Made by a program: the position numbers and the translations under genes | In this document: in pieces, positions 16,942 through 25,157 of the stretch | Layout of the letters: each line of letters begins with the position of its first letter | Numbering within the stretch: position 1 is the stretch's first letter | Notes under the pieces: generated by a model | What the model saw: the letters and a program-made list of their open reading frames with translations, nothing else | Database searches by the model: none | Told to the model about the DNA's origin: nothing | Assembly: GCF_008693105.1 (NCBI RefSeq) | Contig: NZ_VXKK01000042.1 | Coordinates: 62,001-126,000, forward strand | DNA: 64,000 nucleotides | Reading direction: 5' to 3' | Source of the DNA: Corynebacterium flavescens | Lineage (GTDB): Bacteria > Actinomycetota > Actinomycetes > Mycobacteriales > Mycobacteriaceae

Positions 16942-17925
16942 TTAGTAGCTCGCGTAGACGTCGGTGGTTAGTTCTTCAGGCTTGGGCCAGGGTGAGTTCT
17001 TGGCAAACTCGACGGCGTCTTCCACCTGTTGTTTCACTTCCGCCTCGATGGCGTCGAGCTCCTTGGCAGAGACCTTGCGCCCCACTTTCTGGCGGAAAAT
17101 AAGCAGCGGATCGTTTTCTTCGCGCACTGCCTTGAGCTGCTCCGGGGTGCGGTAGAGTCCCGGGTCACCCTCGAAGTGGCCGAACCAGCGGTAGGCCTTG
17201 GCCTCGATGGCTGTGGGGCCCTCGCCGCGACGGCCGCGCTCGACGGCCTCTTGGGCGGCCTCGTAGACCGCGAAGAAGTCAGTGCCATCAACCTTGATGG
17301 CGGGCATGCCGAATGCTGCGGCACGGCCAGCGATGTCGCCGCTGCCGACTGCAAAGTCCGCACCGGTGGCCTCACCGAAGCCGTTGTTTTCAAAGACGAA
17401 GAGCGCCGGAAGCTTGAGCACCACGGCCATGTTCATCGCCTCGAAGATGGTTCCCTGGTTGGAACCGCCGTCACCGCTGAAGGCCACGCCGATGTTTCCC
17501 TGACCCTTGTACTTACCGGTGAAGGCCGCGCCGACTGCCAGCGGGCCAGCACCGCCGACGATGCCGTTGGCGCCTAGCATTCCCACGGAGAGGTCTGCAA
17601 TGTGCATCGAGCCGCCCTTGCCGTGGTTGAGGCCGGTGGCGCGTCCGAAGATCTCCGCCATCATGCCCTTGAGATCGCAGCCCTTGGCAATGGAGTGGCC
17701 GTGGCCGCGGTGGGTGGAGCCGATGTAGTCGGTATCGCGCAGATTCTCGCAGACACCAACCGCCACGGCTTCCTGTCCTGCATAGAGGTGGATGAAGCCG
17801 GGAATGTCACCAGCTTGGTTCTCAATGTGTACCCGATCCTCGAACTCGCGGATCTCCACCATCTTGCGGTACGCGTGCAATAGCTGCTCTTTGGTGAGCG
17901 CTTGCGCTGCTGTCTTGCCAGCCAT
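16942..17925 (-). CDS. acoA: Acetoin dehydrogenase E1 alpha subunit
   Basis: A 327-residue ThDP-binding alpha subunit, first gene of acoA-acoB-acoC-lpd. The GDGGSNQGTIFEAMNMAVV to ENNGFGEAT stretch is the thiamine diphosphate motif (GDG...NN). Other landmarks are HLYAGQEAVAVGVCENL, RGHGHSIAKG and GKGGSMHI. The length of about 325 is typical of acetoin-type E1 alpha and shorter than pyruvate dehydrogenase versions. The ATG at 17925 has a strong ribosome site (AGGAGGG). No AcoR-type activator gene is nearby. A dyad AACACA/TGTGTT in the 250-base upstream region could be regulatory. Confidence 0.88.
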   Translation of the reverse strand: MAGKTAAQALTKEQLLHAYRKMVEIREFEDRVHIENQAGDIPGFIHLYAGQEAVAVGVCENLRDTDYIGSTHRGHGHSIAKGCDLKGMMAEIFGRATGLNHGKGGSMHIADLSVGMLGANGIVGGAGPLAVGAAFTGKYKGQGNIGVAFSGDGGSNQGTIFEAMNMAVVLKLPALFVFENNGFGEATGADFAVGSGDIAGRAAAFGMPAIKVDGTDFFAVYEAAQEAVERGRRGEGPTAIEAKAYRWFGHFEGDPGLYRTPEQLKAVREENDPLLIFRQKVGRKVSAKELDAIEAEVKQQVEDAVEFAKNSPWPKPEELTTDVYASY

Positions 17926-18054
17926 GTTTTTCCCTCCTAGGTACCTAAATCATGGGGGTCGACATAACTCAACACACATGATTGCGGCTTTGTGTTTGGT
18001 TTTGGTCCACCCCTGATTCTAGCTTCGCAATCGTTTGCAGCAACGGCGAAGAAC

Positions 18055-18094
18055 ACAAAAAAGCACGTACAGTGTCATAATTCACTGCACGTGC
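18055..18094 (-). terminator. Intrinsic terminator after the DUF488 gene
   Basis: Arms 18063-18074 and 18083-18094 pair over 12 bases with one mismatch around an 8-base loop. On the minus strand the stem is followed by a run of six T (complement of the A-tract at 18056-18061). It lies about 80 bases after the DUF488 stop and insulates the acoA promoter region at 17926-18054. Confidence 0.85.
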
Positions 18095-18175
18095 CCACAC
18101 CCCCACAATGCGCAACCGCGGGAGCAGTACAAATCCGTTTGCGCTCCCCCGAGCACTCCGCGCCGGCTTACCCCC

Positions 18176-18538
18176 TTATTGGGAGACCTGCTCTTCGAGC
18201 CACTCCTTGAGCACCACCGCGTGGTTTATCTGGCGGTCCTTGGCCGCGAATAACAGCGTGAGATCCTCATGCGCCTGCTTGATAAGCTCCTTGAGCTCCG
18301 CACTGTCATTGGCATCAAGCTCCGCCTTATAGCGGCGGCTAAACTCCGGGAAACGCTCCTCCTCATGCCCGAACCACTTGCGCAGCTCCGGGCTGGGGGC
18401 CACGTCCTTGTACCATCCATCGAAGGTCAGTTTCTGCTTGGCGACGCCCCGCGGCCACAAGCGGTCCACCAGCACCGCTTCGCCCGCCACAGTATCTTCA
18501 CCCTGGATGAGATCGTGCACCTTCACCGTCTTAATCAT
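18176..18538 (-). CDS. DUF488 family protein (YeaO-like)
   Basis: A 120-residue protein from the ATG at 18538; the frame stays open 15 codons further upstream, but only to a TTG. The core matches the DUF488/YeaO family: VDRLWPRGVAKQKL near the N-terminus, WYKDVAPSPELRKWFGH, and a C-terminal LTLLFAAKD followed by a histidine-containing helix NHAVVLKEWLEE. The function of the family is not established. It stands alone between the aco operon and an HNH gene, with its own terminator. Confidence 0.85.
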   Translation of the reverse strand: MIKTVKVHDLIQGEDTVAGEAVLVDRLWPRGVAKQKLTFDGWYKDVAPSPELRKWFGHEEERFPEFSRRYKAELDANDSAELKELIKQAHEDLTLLFAAKDRQINHAVVLKEWLEEQVSQ

Positions 18539-18914
18539 GGGTCCCAGGGTACTCAGAAATGACAAGAAGGAAGCCCCCCTCAATCAAGGGACAGCCTTAT
18601 GAAAGGCGGACCGTAATTAAGTTATTCACCGAATCCGCGGGGTGATTTCCACTGTCGCTTTCCCCCCACAACCTTCTCAGTTCAGCGTTGGTCGCTCACA
18701 GGAAGCTCGCTCTCCTTGCGCTGGGAATGGCTCTTTCCCCGTCTCCAAAACCATTCAGGATAGGTCGGATGGCTTTGCTACCGCACTGCCAAGTTCTGGT
18801 TAGGCGGCCTGGCTGTGGATAACCGCCCCGGGCTTGGTGGGTTGTCCACAGTTTCCTTGTTTGGTGCGGGTTGGGGATTGTCGCACCGCTTGGCGGTGGC
18901 TTAGCGTGACGCTC
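18539..18914. other. Intergenic region between the DUF488 gene and HNH gene 1
   Basis: About 375 bases between divergent genes. No coding region is supported. Apart from the DnaA-box-like dyad at 18813-18851, which is listed separately, it should hold the promoters of both genes. I see no terminator or RNA structure with confidence. Confidence 0.5.
18813..18851. promoter_or_regulatory. Inverted pair of DnaA-box-like sites upstream of HNH gene 1
   Basis: CTGTGGATAACC (18813-18824) and GGTTGTCCACAG (18840-18851) form an inverted repeat with 11 of 12 positions paired and a 15-base spacer. The inner 9-mers are a perfect DnaA box (TTATCCACA on the minus strand) and a close variant (TTGTCCACA on the plus strand). 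They lie about 65-100 bases before the HNH gene start. Function is unknown: operator, DnaA-responsive control or a DNA structure are all possible. Confidence 0.55.
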
Positions 18915-19922
18915 ATGGGCTTGCAGGAGTATTTCGCACAACTTAGCCGAGGTGTTGACCTCGTAGCCGAGTGCTCAGGGCTATCTGCCCCAGACCTTGA
19001 GAAGATGGGGGCTAGCACACAGGATGCCGCCGAGCTTATAAGCCTGCACACCATCTACTTCGGCTCCACTCCCTATACGGGCAAGCAGCGCTTAGCCCTT
19101 GATGCTGCTCGGCGCAATGGGCATTGTTTAAGCACCCTGCGCTTGATTGAGTCTTTTACCCGCCGCGTCAAAGAACAACGAGCCGCATGGAACCTACGCG
19201 TAGAGCTATGCGCCACGCCCAGCGAGCAGGTTGATGCGGTAGCCAGGCGCCGGCTGCGTGAGATGCGTGTTCCCCGCAAGTATTGCGAGCGCGCACTGTT
19301 GCGCCAGCACCCTAATGGGCTGGCTACCTTGACAGTGACCGGCAATGGTTTGGATATGGCAGATGCTTTCCGGACCATCGACCAGCAGCATCCGGGTGAG
19401 AGTTTTATCGCCCGCATGCTCGGCAAGGCAGACGGGGCCCCGGCTGCGCGTACTCGGGTGACGACTATGGCAGTCCTCCAGTTGGAGGACTACGGGAAGC
19501 TTGTACGCCGCGAGGGTGGTGACGTGATGATACGCACCACTAGTGGGGTTGTTATCACCGGTGCACAGCTTGTGGAACGCGCCTGCGCCAACGAAGGGCT
19601 TATCACGATCATCAGCCGCACACACGGGCCGGTAGACTTGTACCGCTTTGAGCGCTTCGCATCATCAAAACAGCGCACAATGCTCGCAGCAGAGCACCCC
19701 ACGTGTGCGTGGCCGGGCTGTACCATCCCGGCAGAAAGAGGGCAGTTTCACCATCTCACGCCGTGGAAGCACGGCGGGGAGACTAACGTTGCCAACCTAG
19801 TGACCTTATGCAACTACCACAACGGCATCAACGACGATGATCCGAATGCGCCACCACGCCGCGGGCGCCTTACCCGCCAAGGCGGAAAGATAATCTGGCA
19901 GCCCCCGCATACTAGCCGTTAG
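18915..19922 (+). CDS. DUF222/HNH endonuclease-type protein (13E12 family), copy 1
   Basis: A 335-residue protein from the ATG at 18915; this start is chosen because the paralogue at 53437 begins at the equivalent residue. A helical DUF222-like region fills most of the protein. The C-terminus is an HNH nuclease domain: CAWPGC, then FHHLTPWKHGGETNVANL and a closing CNYHNG, which supply the histidines, asparagine and zinc cysteines. It ends with NDDDPNAPPRRGRL, shared word for word with the other copy. The family resembles the mycobacterial REP13E12 proteins, often multi-copy. The cellular role is not established. Confidence 0.85.
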   Translation: MGLQEYFAQLSRGVDLVAECSGLSAPDLEKMGASTQDAAELISLHTIYFGSTPYTGKQRLALDAARRNGHCLSTLRLIESFTRRVKEQRAAWNLRVELCATPSEQVDAVARRRLREMRVPRKYCERALLRQHPNGLATLTVTGNGLDMADAFRTIDQQHPGESFIARMLGKADGAPAARTRVTTMAVLQLEDYGKLVRREGGDVMIRTTSGVVITGAQLVERACANEGLITIISRTHGPVDLYRFERFASSKQRTMLAAEHPTCAWPGCTIPAERGQFHHLTPWKHGGETNVANLVTLCNYHNGINDDDPNAPPRRGRLTRQGGKIIWQPPHTSR

Positions 19923-20125
19923 GTCAACAAGCCAGGCGGCGACTTCCCGCACCCCAAAAACACACCCAGCCGGCCAAGCCGGCTCTTTCCGTCCTTAATA
20001 CACACCTGCGGAATGACCGCCACAGAGAGCGCAAGCAGCCCGCCAGTTGGGGCCTTCGTCTACGCCTATCACTGCGCGCTACTACCGTAAGCGTGCGGAT
20101 GACGCTGGTTAGGGGATATTTCTTG
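19923..20125. other. Intergenic region between HNH gene 1 and the tRNA
   Basis: This stretch contains the small hairpin listed at 19968-19984. After it come about 140 bases in which I see no gene or clear signal. Together with the tRNA and the thrE leader it makes up a gene-poor stretch of about 425 bases. Confidence 0.5.
19968..19988 (+). terminator. Possible terminator after HNH gene 1
   Basis: Short GC-rich hairpin AGCCGGC (19968-19974), loop CAA, GCCGGCT (19978-19984), followed by CTTT. The stem is strong but the T-run is weak. Confidence 0.6.
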
Positions 20126-20198
20126 AGCTGGAGACGAGACTTGAACTCGCAACCTACGCATTACAAGTGCGTTGCGCTACCAATTGCGCCACTCCAGC
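20126..20198 (-). tRNA. tRNA-Thr (anticodon UGU)
   Basis: A complete 73-base cloverleaf on the minus strand. The 7-bp acceptor stem is GCTGGAG with CTCCAGC and the discriminator base is U. The D arm is GCGC-AATTGGTA-GCGC. The anticodon stem is ACGCA/TGCGT around loop CTTGTAA, giving anticodon UGU (reads ACA, Thr). The variable loop is AGGTT. The T arm is GCGAG-TTCAAGT-CTCGT. The 3' CCA is not encoded. Confidence 0.96.
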
Positions 20199-20348
20199 AG
20201 TGCAGCACCAGGCTGCAAGTAGGAATGCTACCTGAGGCCTGGTCTGTTTAAAAAAGTAGGCCCCACCGGTGCACTTTTTCCGGCTGGGGGATAGAGTTCA
20301 GGCATATCGCCATTGACCAGTTTCCACGTACGTTAAAAGGGTTCTTGC
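20199..20348. other. Divergent control region between tRNA-Thr and thrE
   Basis: A dyad, ACCAGGC at about 20208-20214 with GCCTGGT at about 20236-20242 and an inner AGG/CCT pair, lies between the tRNA and thrE. It is followed on the plus strand by CTGTTTAAAAAAG. It could be a leader hairpin, an operator or part of the tRNA promoter; the sequence alone does not decide. Confidence 0.35.
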
Positions 20349-21956
20349 GTGTCACTTTTTTCCTCGATGCGGGATCGCTTCCGGGCTTCCTCCGGCAACT
20401 TCGCCACCATCGACGCCGCCAAAGCCGCCCCGCCGCCCTCCCCGCTGGCACCCGTCGACCTCACCGATGCCGCACAGGTCACCGGCGTCATGGAGATCGC
20501 GGCCCGAATCGGTGAGATCCTCATCTGCGCCGGCACAGCCAACTCGGATGCGCGGGCGCAGATTCACCTTGTGGCCTCTTCTTATGGTCTGCATTATTGC
20601 CACGTCGATATCGTGATGAATACGATTACCATCCACACCGCTATCGGCACGGGTGAGTCGCGCCGCAACCTCCACGTCTTCCGCGTCGCCCCTTCTCTTA
20701 CAGTGGACTTCTCGCGCCTATCCGCAGTGGACCGGCTCATCCGTTCCATTCACCAGGGCACCACTCCCCCAGCCCAGGCGGAAAAGCGCCTCGATGAAAT
20801 CAACGCTATGGGCCCGCCCTATCCGCGGTGGCAGGTGCTTCTAGGCTGGGGCGTAATGGGCGGGACCTTCGCTGTCATGCTCGGCGGCGATGCCCTCGTG
20901 GGAGTTATCTCTTTCCTCGTCTCCGTACTCATCATGGGCATCAACATGTGGCTGGCCAACTACCGGCTGCCGCCCTTCTATCAAAACGTGACCGGCGGGT
21001 TCATCGCCGTTGTGCCAGCGGCGATCTTGTACAACGTGGCCGCAGGCTATGGCATCAACTTCTCGCCTTCCCAGATCATCAGCTCCGGGATCATCGTGCT
21101 CGTGGCAGGTCTGACGTTGGTGCAATGCCTCGTCGACGGTATTACCCGCGCCCCGGTTACCTCCGCTGCGCGCTTCTTCGAGGCCATCATGTCCACCGGC
21201 GCGATCATCGGTGGAGTCGGCGTGGGTATCCAGTTCTCTAGTTGGTTGGGCTTTAGCCTGCCACCGCTTGCCACCATCGCACCGCCGGTCTACCACCATG
21301 TGCCCCTGCTCATCGCCTGCGGCAGCATCGGTTCAGCCGCATTCGCGCTGGCCTGCGGCGCTTCCAGAATCGAGGTGCTCGTCTCCGGGGCGACCGCAGC
21401 AGCCGGCATGGTTTTCTACTACTTCGTGGTCATCCCCTTCGGCGTGACCTCTGTTATTGCCTGCGGCATTGCCGCGGTGGCCGTGGGCCTAGCTGGCGGC
21501 TTGCTCTCCCGGCGCTACATGATGCCGCCGCTCATCACCATGATCGTGGGTTATACACCCATGCTTCCCGGGCTCAGCCTGTACCGCGGCATGTATGCCA
21601 CTCTCAATGAGCAGATGATCACCGGCTTTAGTAACCTCGCCAAGGCTCTGGCCATTACCGGCGCACTCGCCGCCGGGGTGGTTCTAGGCGAGCGCGTGGC
21701 GCGCAGGCTGCGCCGGCCCAAGTACTTCCGGCCTTATAGCGCCTTCAAGAGGCTCGGCCGCTACTCCTTCCGCCGTGCCGCGCGCCTGACGCAGCGGGCA
21801 CCGCGGATTCCGCGCGTCCCGCTCTCGCCCTTTGCCCCGCGCGTGAACCGCCCAGTCTTGCCTCCCAAGCTGGGGCCGAAGAAGCCTTCGAAGTCTGCTG
21901 AATCCTCGGCGGCCACGGCCACGCCACCGCCTTCCGCGCCCAAAGAGCCAAAGTAG
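20349..21956 (+). CDS. thrE: Threonine/serine exporter ThrE
   Basis: A 535-residue inner-membrane exporter of L-threonine and L-serine. The N-terminal soluble domain (about 45-160) carries ARIGEILICAGTANSDA and the GLHYCHVDIVMNTITIHT region of the ThrE family. About ten membrane segments follow, to roughly residue 460. The C-terminus is a basic, proline-rich tail rich in arginine and lysine, probably cytoplasmic. The start is a GTG after AAAGGG. The order thrE followed by the otsA region matches C. glutamicum, where ThrE was characterised as the threonine exporter. The next gene begins 71 bases downstream with a TAGAAT-like -10 element between them (near 21970). Confidence 0.93.
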   Translation: MSLFSSMRDRFRASSGNFATIDAAKAAPPPSPLAPVDLTDAAQVTGVMEIAARIGEILICAGTANSDARAQIHLVASSYGLHYCHVDIVMNTITIHTAIGTGESRRNLHVFRVAPSLTVDFSRLSAVDRLIRSIHQGTTPPAQAEKRLDEINAMGPPYPRWQVLLGWGVMGGTFAVMLGGDALVGVISFLVSVLIMGINMWLANYRLPPFYQNVTGGFIAVVPAAILYNVAAGYGINFSPSQIISSGIIVLVAGLTLVQCLVDGITRAPVTSAARFFEAIMSTGAIIGGVGVGIQFSSWLGFSLPPLATIAPPVYHHVPLLIACGSIGSAAFALACGASRIEVLVSGATAAAGMVFYYFVVIPFGVTSVIACGIAAVAVGLAGGLLSRRYMMPPLITMIVGYTPMLPGLSLYRGMYATLNEQMITGFSNLAKALAITGALAAGVVLGERVARRLRRPKYFRPYSAFKRLGRYSFRRAARLTQRAPRIPRVPLSPFAPRVNRPVLPPKLGPKKPSKSAESSAATATPPPSAPKEPK

Positions 21957-22027
21957 TAGCCCTTAGCGTAGAATGGCCTGTCTGAAAGCTATCTTCAACT
22001 TCATTTCTATTTGTGCAGGAGGACTTC

Positions 22028-22390
22028 GTGCCACCAAAGGTCACCGACACTCAGCCTAATGCTGACCAAACGCATGCTGTCGAGGAAGAGACCGCACTCG
22101 CTGCCCGTCGCATTGTTGCAACCTACGCCCGCGATTTCCTTGATGGCGTGACGCTGATGTCGATGCTGGGGGTTTCCCCAGAGGGCTTGGTACACAAAAA
22201 GGTCTTGGCAGAGCAGGCCGATGCCGCACCCGCTAAAAAGGCCACCAAGTCCGCTGCCAAGAAGGCAACGAAGAAGGCCACCAAGAAAACGGCTAAGAAG
22301 GCCAGCAAGTCTACGGCCAAGAAGGCCACGAAGAAGACCGCCAAGAAGGCGACTAAATCCACGGCTAAAAAGACCACGAAGAAGGCATAA
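22028..22390 (+). CDS. Lysine-rich histone-tail-like protein
   Basis: A 120-residue protein from the GTG at 22028; this start is set by a perfect AGGAGG at 22017-22022. The N-terminal half (about 60 residues) is acidic to neutral, with VEEETALAARRIVATYARDF and a helical look. The C-terminal half is repeats of KKATKK, KSTAKK and KKTAKK type, ending in KKA, like the tails of mycobacterial HupB and of histone H1. There is no HU/IHF fold in the first half, so it is not HupB itself. It probably binds nucleic acid or a polyanion through its tail. It lies three bases before otsA, so co-expression with trehalose synthesis is likely. Its function is unknown. Confidence 0.85.
   Translation: MPPKVTDTQPNADQTHAVEEETALAARRIVATYARDFLDGVTLMSMLGVSPEGLVHKKVLAEQADAAPAKKATKSAAKKATKKATKKTAKKASKSTAKKATKKTAKKATKSTAKKTTKKA
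22229..22388. repeat. Degenerate 12-15 bp repeats encoding the lysine/alanine tail
   Basis: Imperfect units such as AAGAAGGCCACC and AAGAAGGCAACG recur about a dozen times through the 3' half of the lysine-rich gene, all in one frame. Unit length varies in steps of three. Such arrays commonly change length between strains. Confidence 0.7.
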
Positions 22391-22393
22391 ACC

Positions 22394-23824
22394 ATGAGCG
22401 GCCGCGACAACGACTTTGTAGTAGTGGCCAACCGTCTGCCGGTTGACCTCAACACCGCGCCAGACGGAACCCGCACGTGGAGTGCCTCCCCCGGCGGACT
22501 TGTCGCGGCACTTTCCCCGGTTTTGCGCACTCAGCAAGGCTGTTGGGTGGGCTGGCCGGGCGTACCCGATGCCGCGCCGGATCCCTTTTATACCGATGAT
22601 GGCATCCTATTGCACCCAGTCCGTCTCAATCAGGCGGATTATGAGGGCTTCTACGAGGGCTTTTCCAATGCCACCCTGTGGCCGCTCTACCACGATCTCA
22701 TCGTCCCGCCCGTTTACAATCTGGACTGGTGGTACGCCTATCGCGAGGTCAACCTCCGCTTTGCAGATGAGGTAGCAGAAGTCGCAGCCGAGGGCGCCAC
22801 CGTCTGGGTGCAGGACTATCAGCTGCAGCTTCTTCCTGGCATCTTGCGCCAGAAACGCCCCGATCTCACCATCGGTTTCTTCTTGCATATTCCTTTCCCC
22901 TCGGCCGATCTTTATAGCCAGCTGCCGTGGCGTGACGAGCTGGTCCGCGGGCTGCTCGGGGCAGATGTCATTGGTTTCCATCTCGAGTCCAATGCCCGCA
23001 ACTTCCTCGACTTAGCCCGGCGCCTCGAGCTTCCCGTGAGCGGAGAGGTCTCGACCCGCAAGATCACCGCGCATATCGAGACCCCAGACGGGCGCTCGGT
23101 GGGAGTAGGGGCCTTCCCCATCTCCATCGAAGTCGATGAGTTCACTGATTTTGATGATGCGGCCCTAGCTGGCGTCGACAAGCTGCGCGCCGATCTGGGC
23201 ACTCCCAAGCACGTCATCCTCGGCGTGGACCGCCTGGACTATACCAAGGGCATCCTGCAGCGCCTGCTAGCTTTCGAGGAGCTGCTGGAGACTGGGGCGC
23301 TTGACCCAGCCGAGGTCACGTTGGTGCAGATTGCCACGCCCTCGCGCGAGCGCATCGAGCATTATAAGAAGACGCGATCGCAAGTAGAAGAGGCCGTGGG
23401 GCGCATCAATGGGAGCTTCTCGCAGCTGGGCAAGCCAGTGGTGCATTACCAGCATCGTTCTATAGATAAGAAAGTCCTGCGGTTGCTCTACCGCTTGGCT
23501 GACATCATGCTCGTCACTCCTTTCAAAGATGGCATGAACCTCGTGGCCAAGGAGTACGCGGCCTGCCACGATGATGCCAAGGGCGCGCTTGTCCTCTCCG
23601 AGTTCGCAGGTGCGGCCGATGAGCTGCCGGAAGCCAATCTGTGCAATCCTTTCGACATCGAATCAGTCAAGAGGTCATTGCTCACCGCCATCAAGGGCTT
23701 GGAGGATCAGCCGGAGGTCATGGCCGAGCGCATGCGGATCATGCACGAGCAGGTGATGACGCATGACGTCAAGCTGTGGTCGCGGGCTTTCCTCGACTCG
23801 CTGAAGGAGGCTAAGCGCAAGTGA
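22394..23824 (+). CDS. otsA: Trehalose-6-phosphate synthase
   Basis: A 476-residue GT20 glycosyltransferase that makes trehalose 6-phosphate from UDP-glucose and glucose 6-phosphate. Family landmarks are [12 protein letters not shown] at the N-terminus, [46 protein letters not shown], the donor-site stretch [15 protein letters not shown], and [15 protein letters not shown] with [13 protein letters not shown] near the C-terminus. All the usual sugar-binding blocks are intact. It is followed by a lipoprotein gene with a 4-base overlap and then by otsB, completing the OtsA-OtsB route to trehalose, which is needed for mycolate transfer in this genus. Confidence 0.97.
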   Translation: MSGRDNDFVVVANRLPVDLNTAPDGTRTWSASPGGLVAALSPVLRTQQGCWVGWPGVPDAAPDPFYTDDGILLHPVRLNQADYEGFYEGFSNATLWPLYHDLIVPPVYNLDWWYAYREVNLRFADEVAEVAAEGATVWVQDYQLQLLPGILRQKRPDLTIGFFLHIPFPSADLYSQLPWRDELVRGLLGADVIGFHLESNARNFLDLARRLELPVSGEVSTRKITAHIETPDGRSVGVGAFPISIEVDEFTDFDDAALAGVDKLRADLGTPKHVILGVDRLDYTKGILQRLLAFEELLETGALDPAEVTLVQIATPSRERIEHYKKTRSQVEEAVGRINGSFSQLGKPVVHYQHRSIDKKVLRLLYRLADIMLVTPFKDGMNLVAKEYAACHDDAKGALVLSEFAGAADELPEANLCNPFDIESVKRSLLTAIKGLEDQPEVMAERMRIMHEQVMTHDVKLWSRAFLDSLKEAKRK

Positions 23825-24321
23825 GGAAGCTTCTTCTCAGCGTGGCGGCGGGTGCAATGCTCGGCTGCGCTGCGTGCGGCTCCAACGCGCCGGAGGCCCC
23901 GCAAGCCCCCGGGGATGACCGCATTGTGGGCAAGGACTGGCAGGTCGTGTCCATCTACACTGCCCCGGATGCCGCCTCCACCGTGCCGGAGTCACTCGTG
24001 GATGTCCCGCAGATAAGCTTCGGGGAGTCTTCCCTGGTGGGCAGCAGTGGTTGCGCGCAGTTCCGCGGGCACGTGTCCTATCACGGCGGCGAGGAGCGCA
24101 CCAATATCCGCGAGGCCGACACGCTGCGCCTCGATGAGATTGTCTACGACACCCCTAAGGAGGACTGCGAGGGTGCGGCCGGCTGGACCGATGGACACAT
24201 GCGCAACCTCATGGCCACCGGCCACGAATTTTCCATCCGCATGAATCCGAATAATCAGCTCGTGCTCACCCTGCGCACCGACGCCATCGATTCCCCTGCT
24301 CTGCGCATGGTCTCGCTGTAG
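23821..24321 (+). CDS. Probable lipoprotein, META/HslJ-like
   Basis: A 166-residue protein starting with a GTG that overlaps the otsA stop. The first 20 residues form a lipoprotein signal (basic RK, hydrophobic core, cysteines at LGC and AAC), so the mature protein is probably lipid-anchored outside the membrane. The body has the look of META/HslJ domains: DRIVGKDWQVVSIYT at the start, then GSSGCAQFRGHVSY and a C-terminal LVLTLRTD. Its function is unknown; it sits between otsA and otsB, as in related corynebacteria. Confidence 0.75.
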   Translation: MRKLLLSVAAGAMLGCAACGSNAPEAPQAPGDDRIVGKDWQVVSIYTAPDAASTVPESLVDVPQISFGESSLVGSSGCAQFRGHVSYHGGEERTNIREADTLRLDEIVYDTPKEDCEGAAGWTDGHMRNLMATGHEFSIRMNPNNQLVLTLRTDAIDSPALRMVSL

Positions 24322-24350
24322 CGCTGCCGCACCGCGTAAGCTCAGGGCAT

Positions 24351-25157
24351 ATGGATAGAGACTTGGATATGGGCCTAGTTGAAGGCCTAGATAAAGCCGC
24401 TGTAGAACACATCGCGGCGCTGGCGGATACCCCGCACTTGGCGGTGGTCACGGACTTCGACGGCACCCTCGCTCCCTTTGCCGCCTCCATCTACGAGGCT
24501 GAGGCCGATCCCCGCGCCCTCGAGGCGCTCACTGCGCTTTCCACTACGGCAGATACCACCGCGGCCGTGCTCTCCGGCCGCCACCTCGAAGGCCTACGCA
24601 GGGTCTGCCCCGTGCAGGAGCCGGTAGTATTCGGCGGCTCGCACGGCGCGGAATCCTCCTGGCAGTCCACCGCCCTTAGCCCGCAGATGCAGGCGCACCT
24701 CGATGCCAAGGAGGCGGAGATCCGGAAGCTGATGGAGCGCTTCCCCGGCGCGGAGATTGAGATTAAGCCCTTCCAGCGCGTCTTGCACTTGCGCAAACTA
24801 GAACTGAAGGACCCGGACGCGGCCAAGGCGGCCTACCAGGCCGGCCTGCAGTTGGACCCAGCTGGATTTCCGCGCACCGCAGGCAAGTCCGTCATCGAGT
24901 TTTCCGCCACCACGGCGAGCAAGGGTTCCTGGATTGAACTCCTGCGCGAGCGCGTGGATGCTACCGCGGTGGTCTTCTTGGGCGATGATGTCACGGACGA
25001 GTCCGGGTTCCGCGTCCTCGTGCAGCCGCCAGATCTCGGGGTGAAGATCGGCGAGGGCGAGACTGCCGCCCGCCTGCGTTTGGCCGATACCGCCGCAGCT
25101 ACACAGTTCCTCGTGGCCTTGGCTCATGCCCGCGCTACTGCGCGCGCGGAGCGCTAA
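24351..25157 (+). CDS. otsB: Trehalose-6-phosphate phosphatase
   Basis: A 268-residue HAD-superfamily phosphatase that removes phosphate from trehalose 6-phosphate. The catalytic DFDGTLAPFA gives the two aspartates. Other family blocks are VLSGRHLEGL, GGSHGAESSW, the lysine-containing GKSVIEFS and the metal-binding LGDDVTDESGFRVL. The start is the ATG at 24351; a second in-frame ATG lies six codons on. The 3' end overlaps the convergent ipsA gene by 23 bases. Confidence 0.95.
   Translation: MDRDLDMGLVEGLDKAAVEHIAALADTPHLAVVTDFDGTLAPFAASIYEAEADPRALEALTALSTTADTTAAVLSGRHLEGLRRVCPVQEPVVFGGSHGAESSWQSTALSPQMQAHLDAKEAEIRKLMERFPGAEIEIKPFQRVLHLRKLELKDPDAAKAAYQAGLQLDPAGFPRTAGKSVIEFSATTASKGSWIELLRERVDATAVVFLGDDVTDESGFRVLVQPPDLGVKIGEGETAARLRLADTAAATQFLVALAHARATARAER

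Noticed and set aside
18813-18851. DnaA-box pair considered as a replication origin
   Set aside because: There are only two boxes, no AT-rich unwinding region, and no dnaA, dnaN, rep or partition gene in the window.
22028-22390. Lysine-rich protein considered as HupB
   Set aside because: The N-terminal half lacks the HU/IHF DNA-binding fold and its conserved arm; only the tail is similar.
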